This document shows positions 27,744 through 39,300 of a stretch of 64,000 nucleotides of DNA, one piece after another (the first letter of the stretch is position 1; each line of letters begins with the position of its first letter). The notes beneath the pieces are model-generated. The model did no database searches. It saw only the letters and a program-made list of their open reading frames with translations, and was not told where the DNA came from. The stretch covers positions 97,595 to 161,594 of the forward strand of contig JAPTJF010000089.1 of assembly GCA_029339195.1 (NCBI GenBank), in the 5' to 3' direction. This DNA is from Micractinium sp. NFX-FRZ (lineage: Eukaryota; Chlorophyta; Trebouxiophyceae; Chlorellales; Chlorellaceae). Made by a program: the position numbers and the translations under genes.

Positions 27744-30700
27744 CTACTTGAAGGGCGAGAAGTCGGAGAACAGCTCGTTCACGGGCGCTGCCGCTGCCGG
27801 GGCTGCTGCTGCCTGCGCCTGCTTGGGGCCTGCCATGGCATGGCCGACAGGGCGCTGCCCCTGGTGTGCCTGCGCCTGCGGCGGCATTGCTCCGCCAACA
27901 TGGCTGCCCCAGGCAGCGGCGCTGCTGTATGCGGGCGGGGTGGGCTCAGCAAACAGATAGGCGGGCAGGGCGGTGGGGCTGGTGGAGGTGGCAGGGGCGC
28001 CGGCGGTGGCGGTGAGGCTGATCATGCCGGGAGAAGCGGTGCCCGGCTTGGCAAAGGCGCCGAAGGCAGCGGTGTCTCCACTGGTGACAGCAGTGGCGGT
28101 CTGGAAGGGGTCGAATGAGTGCTGGCCTGCAGGGGTGCGGGCAGGCAAGCAATGCAGGGGCAGAGTGTGAAGACAGGGTGGGTAGCAAGGCAGGCCGCGG
28201 AGGTGCAGCAGGCGCTGGCACCCCTGCTGACAGCAGAGCAGGAATGCGTTGCCTGTTGCCGTTGTTGCCTGGACACCGGTACTCACCGCCTGTTGCAGAG
28301 GAGAAGGGCTCGAATGCGGCAGGGGAGTGTGCAGAGTGCGGGGCGCTGCTGGCCGACCAGGGAGAGCTGCCGCCAGAGCCCGCCAGTGCGCCCGCCGGCG
28401 CCGGCGCCGCCAGCAGGTCGGACAGCGCAGCAGTAGGGCTGCTGGCGCTCTTGGTGATGGCCGCAGCACCACCAGCTGGGGCCCCGGGGGGCGGCGGCAG
28501 CGCCACCGCCGCAGGCTTGCTGGCGGGAGGCGCCGCCAGGGTGGGCTTGGCGCAGGCGCCTCCCAGGGCGGCCACGGTGGATGCGATGGCGGGGTTGACC
28601 CGCACCTCCTGCAGCTTCTTGGGGCCGGCACGCCGCGCCGCCAGCTCGTGCAGCGAGGGCTTGGCGCTGGTCTGCAAGGGGGGTGGGGGCGAAAGGTGGG
28701 AGGATGTTGTGGGCAATGCTGAGATGATGCAGCACAGCACAGGTCACAATTAATTGGTCGTGACAAGTAGCGCCTGCCCTGGTCGTCCTGGATCTCAGCA
28801 GCCACCCACTCGGTCCGTTGTGACCCAATCTCCAGACTGCTGCACATAATGATACGGCCCTGCTTGCCCCCCAGCCGCTGCACCACCCCGCCCACCTGGG
28901 AGCCGCCAGAGGGCGCCACCGCGAGGTCGTCGTTGGGGCGGGAGCCGGGCATGCTGGCCAGCGCAGACTCGGAGGAGGGGCGGCGCATGGAGCGGCCGGC
29001 AGGCGGGGCATTATGGGCGCCAGCACCAGAGCTGCTGGTGCTGCCACCGAAGCCAGAGGAGCTGTCTTCCTCGTCGTTCAGCATGCCCGCCTGGCGCAGG
29101 CTGTTGATGCGCTGTGCGGTGGCGGTCACGGGGTCGGCGGCCGACGAGGACAACGCGCCGTAGCCCTGCAGTGAGTGGTGGGGCAGATTAGGCAGGGGTG
29201 GATGTGAGACAGTGCTGGGCATGCCACCACATCCTGCCCCGGGAAGCATACAACAGGCCATGCTGCAGGCGTGTGAGTGGAAAGAACACTATGTGCACCC
29301 TGCCTGCTAGCACACCCGGCACCCATGACCCCCACCTTGCTGGGGCGAGCCTCCCCCGCCAGCGGTGGCCCGTCCTCTCCCAGGTGCCCATCGTCATCCA
29401 CCGGCCGCTGCGGCACTCCGCTCCGTTGGGGGTAGCCCGGCTGCGGGCCAGTGCCGCTGCCGCCGTTTGAGGCGCCCCAGCCGGAGCTTGCCCCGGCACT
29501 GCCGCCGCCGCTGGCCCAGCCGCTGCTGCTGCCAGCGGAGCCAAAGCTGGAGCCGGAAGTAGCGGCCGCCATCTCCTCGCGGCTGGCCCCCTTGAACTTC
29601 TCTTTCAGTGACTTGGCCTTGGTCCGCTCAGCCCTGGGGTGGATGGAAGGGGGACGGGGGGGCAGAGGAGGTGAGAGGCGGAGAGGGCGGGCACGAGCAG
29701 GATGCGGATGCGTCTAAGGTGCAGTGACAAGGAGCATCCGCACGCGGCTAACAGTGGGCATCCGGATATGCAGAGCACAATCCAGCGCAGCTTCGCAGAC
29801 GAACACAGAGGCCTGATTCCCACCTGATGCGGTCGGGGTTCTGCAGCAGGATGACCAGCTCCTTGGCGCGGTTGGACACCTGCGGCAGGTGGAGCTTGAA
29901 GCATGCTGGGCGGACTGCCACCTTCCTGCTCCTTTCACACAGTGCGGCCGCCTGCCTGCCAGCTTACAACCTGCCGACTCTTGCCCCACGTCCCACGTCT
30001 GCGAACAGAATCTACCCTCTACCCCATGCCTCCCCCACTCACGTTGATGCCATGGTCCTTGTTCTTCTCATCAAGGTACCTGTAAGGCAGAAGCGCGGGA
30101 CAGCGAGAGGGAAGTGCAGGGGCAGAGGGCCGGTCCTGTGGATTAGGCAGGTGGGCAGCCTCTGCCGCATAGGGGGCGGGTGGGCAAGGCGAAGCATGCA
30201 CGCATGTGTCGACATCGGGCTGCACCCACAACTTAAATGCCCCTCAGCCATCCTGTCCATCCCACTACGGAATGCCCGCCTTCCCAGCCTCACTTGAACT
30301 GCTTCAGCCCCTCCAGCACCCCCTGCGCTTCAAGGATGGTCTGCACCACGTGCTGGCTGCTGTTCTTCAGCAGGTGCTCCGTCAGCAGCAGCGCCTGCGG
30401 GAGCAAAGTCGGGTGCGGGCGGGCGTGTGAGCCAGCAGGGTGCAAGAGGCGGCGCACAAATGGTACGGCCACACTGTGCAGGCTGCCTGGTTGGCACAGG
30501 GCACTGGCGGTTGGATGGCAGGGTTGGACGCCCACCCATCTCACCACCCGCCCCAGCCTTGGCAGCCACCCCAGCTCAGAGCCCACCCCGCGCAGCACCC
30601 GCGTCAGCTGTGGCGCTTCCGGCCCCCCTCCTCAGCCCAGCACCCACCTTGTAGACGCGGCGCCACTGGTCGGGCTCCGCCTCAAAGCGGCGCAGGATGA

Positions 30701-31194
30701 CGCCCCAGGCCTGCCGGAACTTCTCGGCGTCGAAGCAGGCGTCGGCAATCTCTGCATGGAGGGAGTGCAGCAGGGTGCAGCGGCGTGGCGGTCAGCGGGA
30801 GACGGGTGGACGCGGGAGGCACTGCGGGGCCGCAGCAAGCTGCTGCCGTCATCCGTCCTCTTCAACTTTCAGCCATTCACCAGTGGATCTGCATGATCCT
30901 CTCCCAGCACCTACCCACTGGGCACTCCGGCCCCACATCTTGAGCGCTGTATGAGGTGCAATGCGAGGCGATGCCCCCGCCTCACCCCGCCCCACCCGCC
31001 GCACCGTGCATCTGATTTCCTGTTGGGCCCCACGCCTCCAAGTTGGTGGCGTCCTCAACCAGCAGCTCGACCTTGCTCTTGTTGGTCGCCACGGAGCGGG
31101 TCTTGAGCCAGGCTGACTTCAGCAGAGCCTTCGCCGCCTCCCTCTTGGCGGCGAGGTTGGCGGCGCTGGCGGCGCTGCTGCCGGGTGCAGACAT
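27744..31194 (-). CDS. ENTH-domain (epsin-like) clathrin adaptor
   Basis: Phosphoinositide-binding endocytic/TGN adaptor of the epsin group. Exons in reading order: 31005-31194, 30648-30751, 30294-30394, 30043-30079, 29824-29879, 29336-29633, 28896-29165, 28287-28671, 27744-28126; phases agree and give 607 aa. The ENTH domain spans about residues 33-175: KVELLVEDATN, MHEIADACF, WRRVYKALLLTEHLLKN, LKQFKYLDEKNKDHGINV, RAKELVILLQNPDRI, then KAKSLKEKF. The rest is a long disordered region rich in Ser, Gly, Ala and Pro, with DPF (HSFDPFQ), FEPF and a terminal FSDFSPFK, which resemble AP-2/clathrin-binding peptides. The exon 7 donor was placed at CAG|GTGGGCGG (28896) because it alone keeps phase with exon 8. 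I see no ubiquitin-interacting motif. Confidence 0.88.
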
Positions 31195-31752
31195 GGGGCG
31201 CGCGGCGGGGCGGGGGAGGGGGCTGCCACGGCGCTACTGTCGGTCAAACCCGTTGGCAGAGGGTCGTTCTTGGGTGCTCCTGTTGGCCACACACCTGCAG
31301 GAGAGCGGGTGCGGCGCAGCTTGAAACTTGTGCGGCACAACCGCCAGTGCCGCCAGCAAGGGCTCTGCAGGGGCTGTTGCTGCACGCGGCAATACTTCCA
31401 AAGCGCTTTAGGCTACACCCTGGACTCCAGCGGCGCAAATGAGGTCCCCGCTGGCCTGGCCTGCCTCGAAAGTGTCGGCGGCCCCACCTGTCTTTGCACC
31501 ACGGGGGGGCTTCGCCAGATCTACTCGATGTTACTGTCGATACCGACAAATGCGAGATGAAGCAGGGCGGAAATCTCTGTAGTCAGCGCCCACCGGTGCC
31601 GCGGCGTGCGTGCTGTGCCTATGGCTGAGCCTGAGGCTGAGCAGGCACCACAGAGCCCACTTGCAGGCCTGTATTCCACCTCGCCAGACTTTTAACCCCA
31701 GCGCCGCCGCCGCACTCGCCTCGCTGAGCCTCGACCACTGCTTGCTGCAGCT
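31195..31752. promoter_or_regulatory. Divergent intergenic region, ENTH (-) / small plastid protein (+)
   Basis: 558 bp between two start codons. It should hold both promoters. I see no coding sequence. Confidence 0.5.
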
Positions 31753-32499
31753 ATGCTGGCCCTGAACGCCTTCCGCCTGGCCTCCCTGGCCCCGGCCCCG
31801 GCGCAGCAGCAGCGGCGGCACAGCGTGGCGGTGCGCGCTACTGCGCAGGCGGCCGGCGCAGAGTGGCCCGCACCCGCTCCCGCACTCTCCACCGCCGCCC
31901 CGGTGTGCCCTCTGGAATGCGCGGCCGCGGTGCAGGAGAAGACCAAGTGAGTTGCTCATTCTTCTCGTTATTCTCAGTACTTTTCAGCCTGCCCGGTTGT
32001 TCGCATCAACCTTCCTTTACCGCCCGTCATCCTAGAGCACCGGCACAAGTGCGTTGGTGCGTCAGCTGGCCCGCCAGCCACGCTTGACAACTACAAGTGC
32101 CTTGCCCTGCGCGTCCCACTTTCCGCAGGTGCGTGCACCCCGGGCGCCCCGTGTCCAGCGCCTGCGCCGACTGCCCCCGCAAGAGCATGATGGCCCGCAT
32201 GGCCAAGTCCAAGTGAGTATGTTTGATTCCATCTGTATGTGGCGCGTGCCTACGTATGTGCATGTGTCAAGCGTCAAAGGATGCAGAATGACATCACTTA
32301 TGGCAGATGGGACGCAGAGCAGGGCGGCACACGGTGGTGTGCTACCTGCTTGGCATGGCAGGCGCCGGCTTGGGTCACCCTGTACCCGGCTGTCCGTTGC
32401 ACCATGCTCAGCCTGCTTTGTGTGTGCGCCCGCTGCAGGTGCGTGCACCCCCAGCGGCCCATCAGCGCCGCCTGCGCTGACTGCCCCCGCAAGAAGTGA
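31753..32499 (+). CDS. Small, probably plastid-targeted protein with two C-x-H-x8-C-x2-C motifs
   Basis: Unknown function, 112 aa, three exons: 31753-31946, 32129-32212, 32439-32499, all phases matching. The first 40 residues are rich in Ala, Arg and Ser with no acidic residues, and contain RHSVAVRATAQA; they look like a chloroplast transit peptide with a VRA cleavage context. Exons 2 and 3 each start inside the same Lys codon and encode CVHP-R-P-(S)-ACADCPRK, so the Cys/His motif CVH...CADC is present twice. The spacing suggests a metal-binding knuckle. Exon 3 looks like a tandem duplicate of exon 2 that became coding and supplies the stop after RKK. A family name is not recognised. Confidence 0.75.
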
Positions 32500-33307
32500 G
32501 CAGTAGCAGGAGCGGCAGCGGCAGCGGCAGCACCCACTTTGCTGCCCGCCCAGCCAGCTTGAGCAGCCCCTTGTCATGAGTTTTACTGAGACGCGATCAT
32601 TTCATCACACATCCCCCTGATTTCATTTCATTGCATCCTCCTGTTTTCTGACCCCCCCCGAATGCCCCATTTCGTCAGCCTCTGTTGCCTGTAATGATAG
32701 CCCAGCGCTGCACAGGCACGGGCCAGCCAGACGAGCAATATGCCCGCACTGGAGTCGACGCGCTACCAGTGTGTTGGAAGTTGAGCAGCCGAAATGCATG
32801 GTGGATCACCCCCGCTCCGCACAGACCCAACCTGACATGCGTACAGTGGTCTGTTGACATCAACGCAGCTTCAACACAAAAAGCATGCAAGCAGTGCCAC
32901 ACATGTGTCCTGGCGACGAGCGGCTGTTCCACTCCTCAAACTTGCTGCCTGCAAGACTGCGGCACGACAGTCTGATGACCACTTTCATAAAGGTCGTGCC
33001 TTCCACCTTCGCCTTGGTCCCACAAAGCACATGCTGTAGGGCTCTGTACTGGGACAGGACAAGGTGGCACCTGCGGCACGACTGTCCGCCGCCGACACCT
33101 GGTGCCAGCATGACGTGTGAACTTATCGTTGCTGGGCATAACGCAAGCTGCATCCGTCACACCTTGCATATCATCTGTTCATATTGAGTTGGGCCGATCG
33201 GAAACTCTTCTCCGCTCGGTGTCCATTCGGCCGCCCCGCCTTTGGCTTCTCATTTCCGACAAAACATCACTGTGTCGATCGGAGAGTCAAGGGGCGCGAA
33301 AAACGCA
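32500..33307. other. 3' UTR of the small plastid protein and promoter region of the F-box gene
   Basis: No gene is supportable. CTGCGGCACGAC followed by (A/T)GTC is repeated near 32957 and 33072. A longer in-frame ATG for the F-box gene exists at 33242. Confidence 0.5.
32690..32694 (+). terminator. TGTAA polyadenylation motif, small plastid protein gene
   Basis: TGTAA lies 191 nt after the stop. Confidence 0.6.
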
Positions 33308-36300
33308 ATGGAGGAGGCAGCGGCGGAGTTTGGGAAGCTTGCGCTGGACTGCAGCCCCGACTCGGGCCTACCCGAGGGGCTGGCGGAGCTGGCAGCGCTG
33401 GGCCTGCACGATGTGAGCTCCTGCGCTCGATGCGGCTCCTTCCGGCCGCTGCCTGCTGCCGCCGCTGCCTGCTGCCGCCGCCGCCGCCGCCGCCTGCCGC
33501 CTGCGTCTGCTGCGTCCATCTCGTCCTTTTCCCCCCGAGCATGCCTCGCTTTACGGACGCACTCACGCTGCCCCTGCCTCGCCTTACATTCGTACATCGC
33601 ATACACGCCCTGCTCCGCGCCCTGCACCTGCACTCTTGACGAACCTGCACCGCGCTGCTTTGCCCGCTGCTGCTTATGGCACTAGCAGGACTGGTCGTCG
33701 CTGCCGCACCCCCTGCTGGGCGACATCTTCCGGCGCCTGCTGGAGCAGTACACCACCGTAGAGGAGATTGTGCGGGCCTGGCAGGTGGGACTTTCAACGT
33801 GGGCACGTGACCCGGGCGTGGGTTGGGCGGTGGGGTGTGGAAGGCAAGGCTGCCGAGAGCGGCATTCCTGCCCCTCACTTTGCACTGCGGTGAGGAGGTT
33901 GGGGGTGCGTGCTGCGGTGGCATGAGGCTGTCACCTGCCGGAGCAAGCAACACACAAGAGTGAAGGAGGGCGTGAGGGGATGGCAGCTGGCCACGGAGGC
34001 TGCGTCAGATGCGTGAGATGTGTCGGGTGGTCGACTGCTCACTGCCTGTCTGCCACTGCATGTGCCAAGGTCAGTTTGGGCTTGCCAAGTTGATATAGTC
34101 CAATCCAGCGTTGGTCTTTATTGTTGTGTAAGTTTGCCCTCCCTCTACGCAGTCTCTGGCGCTGGTCTGCAAGAGCTGGCAGGCGGCGCTGCGGGCTTCC
34201 ACCCCGCTGTGCCTGGAACTGACCAAGCCCAGCCACCTGTCGCCCGCCGCCCGCCACTGGCTCAGCAACGTGCCAATGGAGGTGGGTGCACTTTTGTTAC
34301 GTTGTTGGTCGTTCCAATGTTTTACTGATTGTGCAGCACCACTGCGATGAGGGCCCACTTCCCTCCAACACAGCTCCCCACCTTTCCTAACATCACCGTT
34401 CTCGCCACAACGCCATGCAGGTCGTGGTGCTTGCCCGCACCATGGCTGTGCCTCCAGGCGCCGATATCCAGCTGCTAACAGGGGGCGACTTCCGGCGCCA
34501 CTCTGCCTCCGTGCTGCGCTCGCTCATGCACGTCGCGCCAGATGCAGCACCACTGCTGCACAACTTCTCCAAGCTCAAGCAGGTGTGGCGCAGGAGCTCC
34601 CTGCCTTTCATAGATTTTTCGTCCCAATTTTGGACGATAGTGGCCAAGGGGCAGGGGTGCTGGGTAGGAGCTGGCCTGCCTGTGCAAGAGGGCGCTGCCG
34701 GACGGCTGCCCTGTGTGTCTGCCCTGTGGGTCTGCCCATGGCGGCCCTGAGTTGCTGCCCTGTACTGCTGCGGCGTGCCGTTGGGACCGTACCGCCCCTG
34801 CAGGTGTCGCAGTGCTGCAGTGGCGAGCGGGAGCATGCGCGGCACATCATCGACTAATGCCCTGTACTGGTGAACTGTACCGCCCCCTGCAGGTGGCGCT
34901 GTACTGCAGCGACGAGCAGCAGCACGGGCGGCACATTGATGCCTCCCTCTTCCACCAGCTCCCCAAGCTCAACTGCCTGACCGTGGCAGGTACTGAAGGA
35001 GAAGTTTGAAAGTCCTTAGCTGCCTGTGTTGTGTGTTAAGCTGGCTTCACGGTTGCATGCTGCCCTGGCCTGCCTGCCAGCTCAATGCTGTTGTGCCCGC
35101 TGCGCCTGTGCCCGGCTGCTGGCTGACTGCCTGGTTGGCTGAGCGGTGCTGCCCGCCCGGCGCACCCCTTCCTCCCCACCCCCCGCAGGCTTCTGGGGCA
35201 CGCTTGATACCGCCCAGCTGCCCACGCGCCTCAAGCACCTCGCCCTCAGGTGCGACACCTGCTACTGTTGAACATGCAGTCAGCTTAGTATTGGAAAAGC
35301 TTGTGGGCTGAGCATGTCTGCGCCAGCTGTCTTGGCAGAGGAGCAGTTGCGGGCCCGCTCTGGTGGTGTGGCCGCACCCCGTCTCTACTGCCCATACACA
35401 AAGGCGAATGCAACACGAGGCAGCTCACATGGCACATGCCCTGACCACAGCATGCACCCGCTAGTTACCACGTCTCAACCACTGGAACCTGTGCTGCAGC
35501 AATTACAACGAGGCGTACTCTCTGGAGGTGGCGCTGCCGGAGGGCCTCAAACAGCTGGAGCTGCTGTCTGTGCGCGCCGACGGAGTGGTGAGCAGCAAAC
35601 GTTGAAGCGGTGGGAAAGTGGGGGTTCGGGTGCGGGTGTGGAAATGCGCGCCGAGGGAGTGGAAGGAGTGTGAGCCGGGGCTGCAGCGTGTGGGGCCACC
35701 AGCGGCAGGGCGCCACCAGCGGCAGGGCAAGCCAACCTCTGCACCCCTCACGTCTCCTGCTGCCGCCCTCCCCTCTGCTCGCACCCCCTCCCCTTCCTTC
35801 AGGTGCTCGACTGGTTGGACGTGTGCCAGTGCTGCTCGTGGCTGCCAACACCCTCGCCTGTCTGTTCCCCAAGCAGCAGCTTTCTGCATGTTCACGTGTC
35901 TTGCCCTCTCCCTTTGTCTCCCCCTTCCCCCAGCATCCAGGTGCTCGATTGCAAGGACATGTGCCAGCGGTGCGAGGAGGTGCTCGTGCCTGCCCACACC
36001 CTCACTATTCCCGTTCCCGTCTCGCCCTCTCCCCCTTCCCCACTTTCTCCAGGTGCTCGACTGGTTGGACGTGTGCCAGCGGTGCGAGGAGGTGCACGTG
36101 GCGGCGCACGCCGTGGTGCTGCGGGTGGGGGTGGAGCCCGTTCCGGTCCTCATCCGAGACGTGGGCCTCAACAACCTGCAGGTGGGGTGGCCTGGTGTGT
36201 GGGGTGGGAGGGGAGGGCGATTCCCTGCAAATGGGCGGTGGGGTGAGTGGAGCTGCAGGGACAGGCTTTGGGGGTGCGGGTGGGTAGGACCGTGTGTGTG

Positions 36301-39300
36301 TGTGTGAAGTTGCGGGGGCATGGGCAGGGGGAGCGGGGAGGGGTGCGCAGGCAGGTGCAGCTTGTGGGTGCTTGTCACGCCGCCTGCGCCACGAACTGCT
36401 GCCTGGTCTGCATGCTCTGCTGGCACGCTGTGGTGGCATGCCGCGCCTGGCCCTCTGCGTGCCACGTCACGAGCGCCCTGCAAGCACGGACCACCCCACT
36501 GCCGACCCTTCCCCCCTCCTTCCCTCCCTCACGCCTCGCCTCCCTCTGCCCACTGCCCGCTGCCCGCTGCCCCTCCCGATGTGAGCAGACGCACATGTAC
36601 AAGCGGGTGGGGGCGGCCATGACTGAGGGGGAGCACTTCCAGGAGGTGAGGGGGCATGCAAGGGAGGACGCTGCTTGCCATGAAAGGGCCCTGCTTGCCT
36701 GAGTGCCTGTCCGAGTGCAGGTGACCCCCTCAGGCCGGCGTGCGGGGGGGTGAGTTGGAGTCGGCAGCAGCTTTGTGGGAGCGCCAGGAGGCACGGTGCA
36801 GAGCGGAAGCAGAAGGGCAGGTTTGTTGCTGTAGTGTGCGCGGGTGAGGGGTGAGAGGGTCTGGGGTGGGCCTCTGCTGGCACCAGCCCTGAAGCCCAAG
36901 TACCCTAAAGCCTTCAACTCCCAACCCACCCCCCCAGCAGGCCACCCTGGCCTTCTTCAACCTCATGCTGTCCAGCGGCCCCCTGGACCGGGGGGTGATC
37001 CCAATTGACGCCGACGACTTCCTGCAGACGCTCAGGTGACTCAACAATCCTTTCAAACAATCAAAATCGCTGGTGGAGTGGTTCAGGGTTGTCGGTGTCG
37101 GGGCGAGGCCGCCTACATGCCTGCAGGGACGACCCTGCTGCCCATTGGCATGCGCGTCATTCCTCCCAGCTCCCCCCGCCCTGCTGCATGGCACCGCCAT
37201 TCCCAAAGTAAAGGGATGTGTGTGTGCGTGTGTGGCTGGCACCCCCACCCCGCAGGGACGACCTGCTGCCGATTGGCGTGGACGTCAACCCGGCGCTGGA
37301 GGTGTTCTCCGAGTTTGTGCGGGACACACCCTCACCGGTGAGCAGCCGACTTCTGTGTGTGTGTAAAATAGTGGCTGGCTGGCTGCTGGGCTGGGCTGGC
37401 TGGGCTGGCTGACAGGCCTTGTGTGAGGGACACGCCCCCCGCCTCTACCCCGGTGATGAGCTCGTGGCTCGTGTTGGGTGTGCTCAATGGCTGGCTGTCT
37501 GGCTGCTGCATGGCTGGCTGGCCGGCTGCCGCCTGGAGGTGTTCTCCGAGTTCGTGAGGGACACGCCCTCGCCGGTGAGCGGCTCGTGGTGGTGATGAAA
37601 CAGGCTGGCTGGCTGGGCTGCCTGGGCTGCCTGGCTGGGTGCTGGCAAGCATCTCCACTCCTTTTGCTCCGCCAGGCCCCGCACTTGCTATCATTATTTC
37701 CTGTTAGTGTTGTCTCCTCTCTTTCTTCTGGTCTCATGTTTTCTTCCCTTCTGGCCCCCCTGCAGGAGGCCTGCTTCGTGCTGGAGCTGGTGAAGCAGGA
37801 GGCGGGCAAGCCCAAGTCGCTGCACTTCACGTGAGAGGGGCACACGGAAGCGTGGGAGGGTACCCCTGCCACAGGGGAATCGTTGGTCACACACGCTGTG
37901 TCCGGGACATGGGGACGTGGGGTGACGGTACCGTGGCGGGTGGGAGGTCAGCCCCTGCCACACGGGATGGTTGATCACACACGCCTTGTGTGTCCAGGAC
38001 AGGAGCTCTTCCACACACATCAGCCAAGTGGGCTGCTGCTGCTGCTGCGGTCCCTCCGCCCCCCCGCTTATCACTCTTCCCTTCCCTCCCCTTCCCTCCC
38101 CTTCCCACCCGCCCCACTCCGCCTCGCCCTTCCGCCTCCCTCCCTGCATAGCATGCCTGCAACTCACCCTCCCCGCCCCCTCCCTCCCTCCACCCCCGTT
38201 GGTGCCCCGCAGCACGCCTGTGACCGATGCCGAGATCCGCCTGCTGACCAGCCAGCCGGTGTGGCGCATCTCTTGGTGTGAAGACCCGCGGGCGGCCCAG
38301 GTGCGTGCGCATCTGAGCTGTGCGCTCGATCGGCTTGGCAGGCCCAGCTCCCACCCATACTGTTATGGCCCCGCTGTGCTCCCGCCCCGGCTTTCAACCC
38401 TCCGCCTTGCAGCCTTGCTCCCCTCTCGTTGCCCTGCTCGCACCTCGGCATCGCCCGCCTCCCTTACTTCCTCCCTCTCCATCGCTTTCGTCTCCTGACC
38501 TGTAATGCTGCTGCCCCCCCACCCTCCCCCCTTCCCTCCCCTCCCCCAGGTGCTGGCCGACCCCCAGTTTGTGGCGCAGTCCGCCGCCACCCTCACCGAC
38601 CTCCTCAGCATCCCCCTGGTGCCTGGTGCGTGGCTGCTTGGTCATGTGTGTGTGTGTGCGTGTGTGTGTGTGTGTGTGTATAGTATACCATGTGTCTCCC
38701 GCACTTTTGATCGCACCGGGGGAACCCCTTGTGCTGAGCTTTTCTTTACATTCGAGCATGGGAAAAGTTGGATTGGTGAGGGGGGGAGCGTAAGCAATGC
38801 ATAGGCAGCGCGGCAGGAAGCAAGCGGCGGCGGCAGCGGCGGCGGCGGCAGCGGCGGCGGCGGCGGCGGCAGCAGGTGCCTTCCCCTTTTCCCTGCCCGT
38901 CTTGCCCTTTCCCGGCGGCGACGTGAGTGGTGGTGTGGTGTCACGGATGCGCAGCGGCACAGGCCCACGCTCGAGGGCCTCCATCGCTTCCACTGCCCTT
39001 GAACCCGACGCTCCTCCCGCTTTAGCTATTCTCGCGTGAGCTGTTGGGTAGCTGTGGGTCGGACGGCCCGGCGCCGTCAGGGTCCACGCCGGCCGGCGTG
39101 CCCGAGTCGGCTACCAGGCAGCCGCTGTGCGACGTGCTGGGTTCCGAGTCTGAGCGAGTTTCACTGTGAAGAGTGTCAAGAAAAGTCATTTCGAGACGTT
39201 TCGGAAAGGCACAGAGCCCGACCGACGCGCGCCTCTTGTGGCACGTGGCGCCGCCGCGCGCGCTGTGGTACCGAGGGATGACGTCATCCCCAGGGCCTCA

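Noticed and set aside
27744..29261. Continuous 505-codon minus-strand frame through the ENTH gene
   Set aside because: It reads through real introns (28127-28286 and 28672-28895) and changes frame relative to the conserved parts. The spliced model keeps phase across all nine exons.
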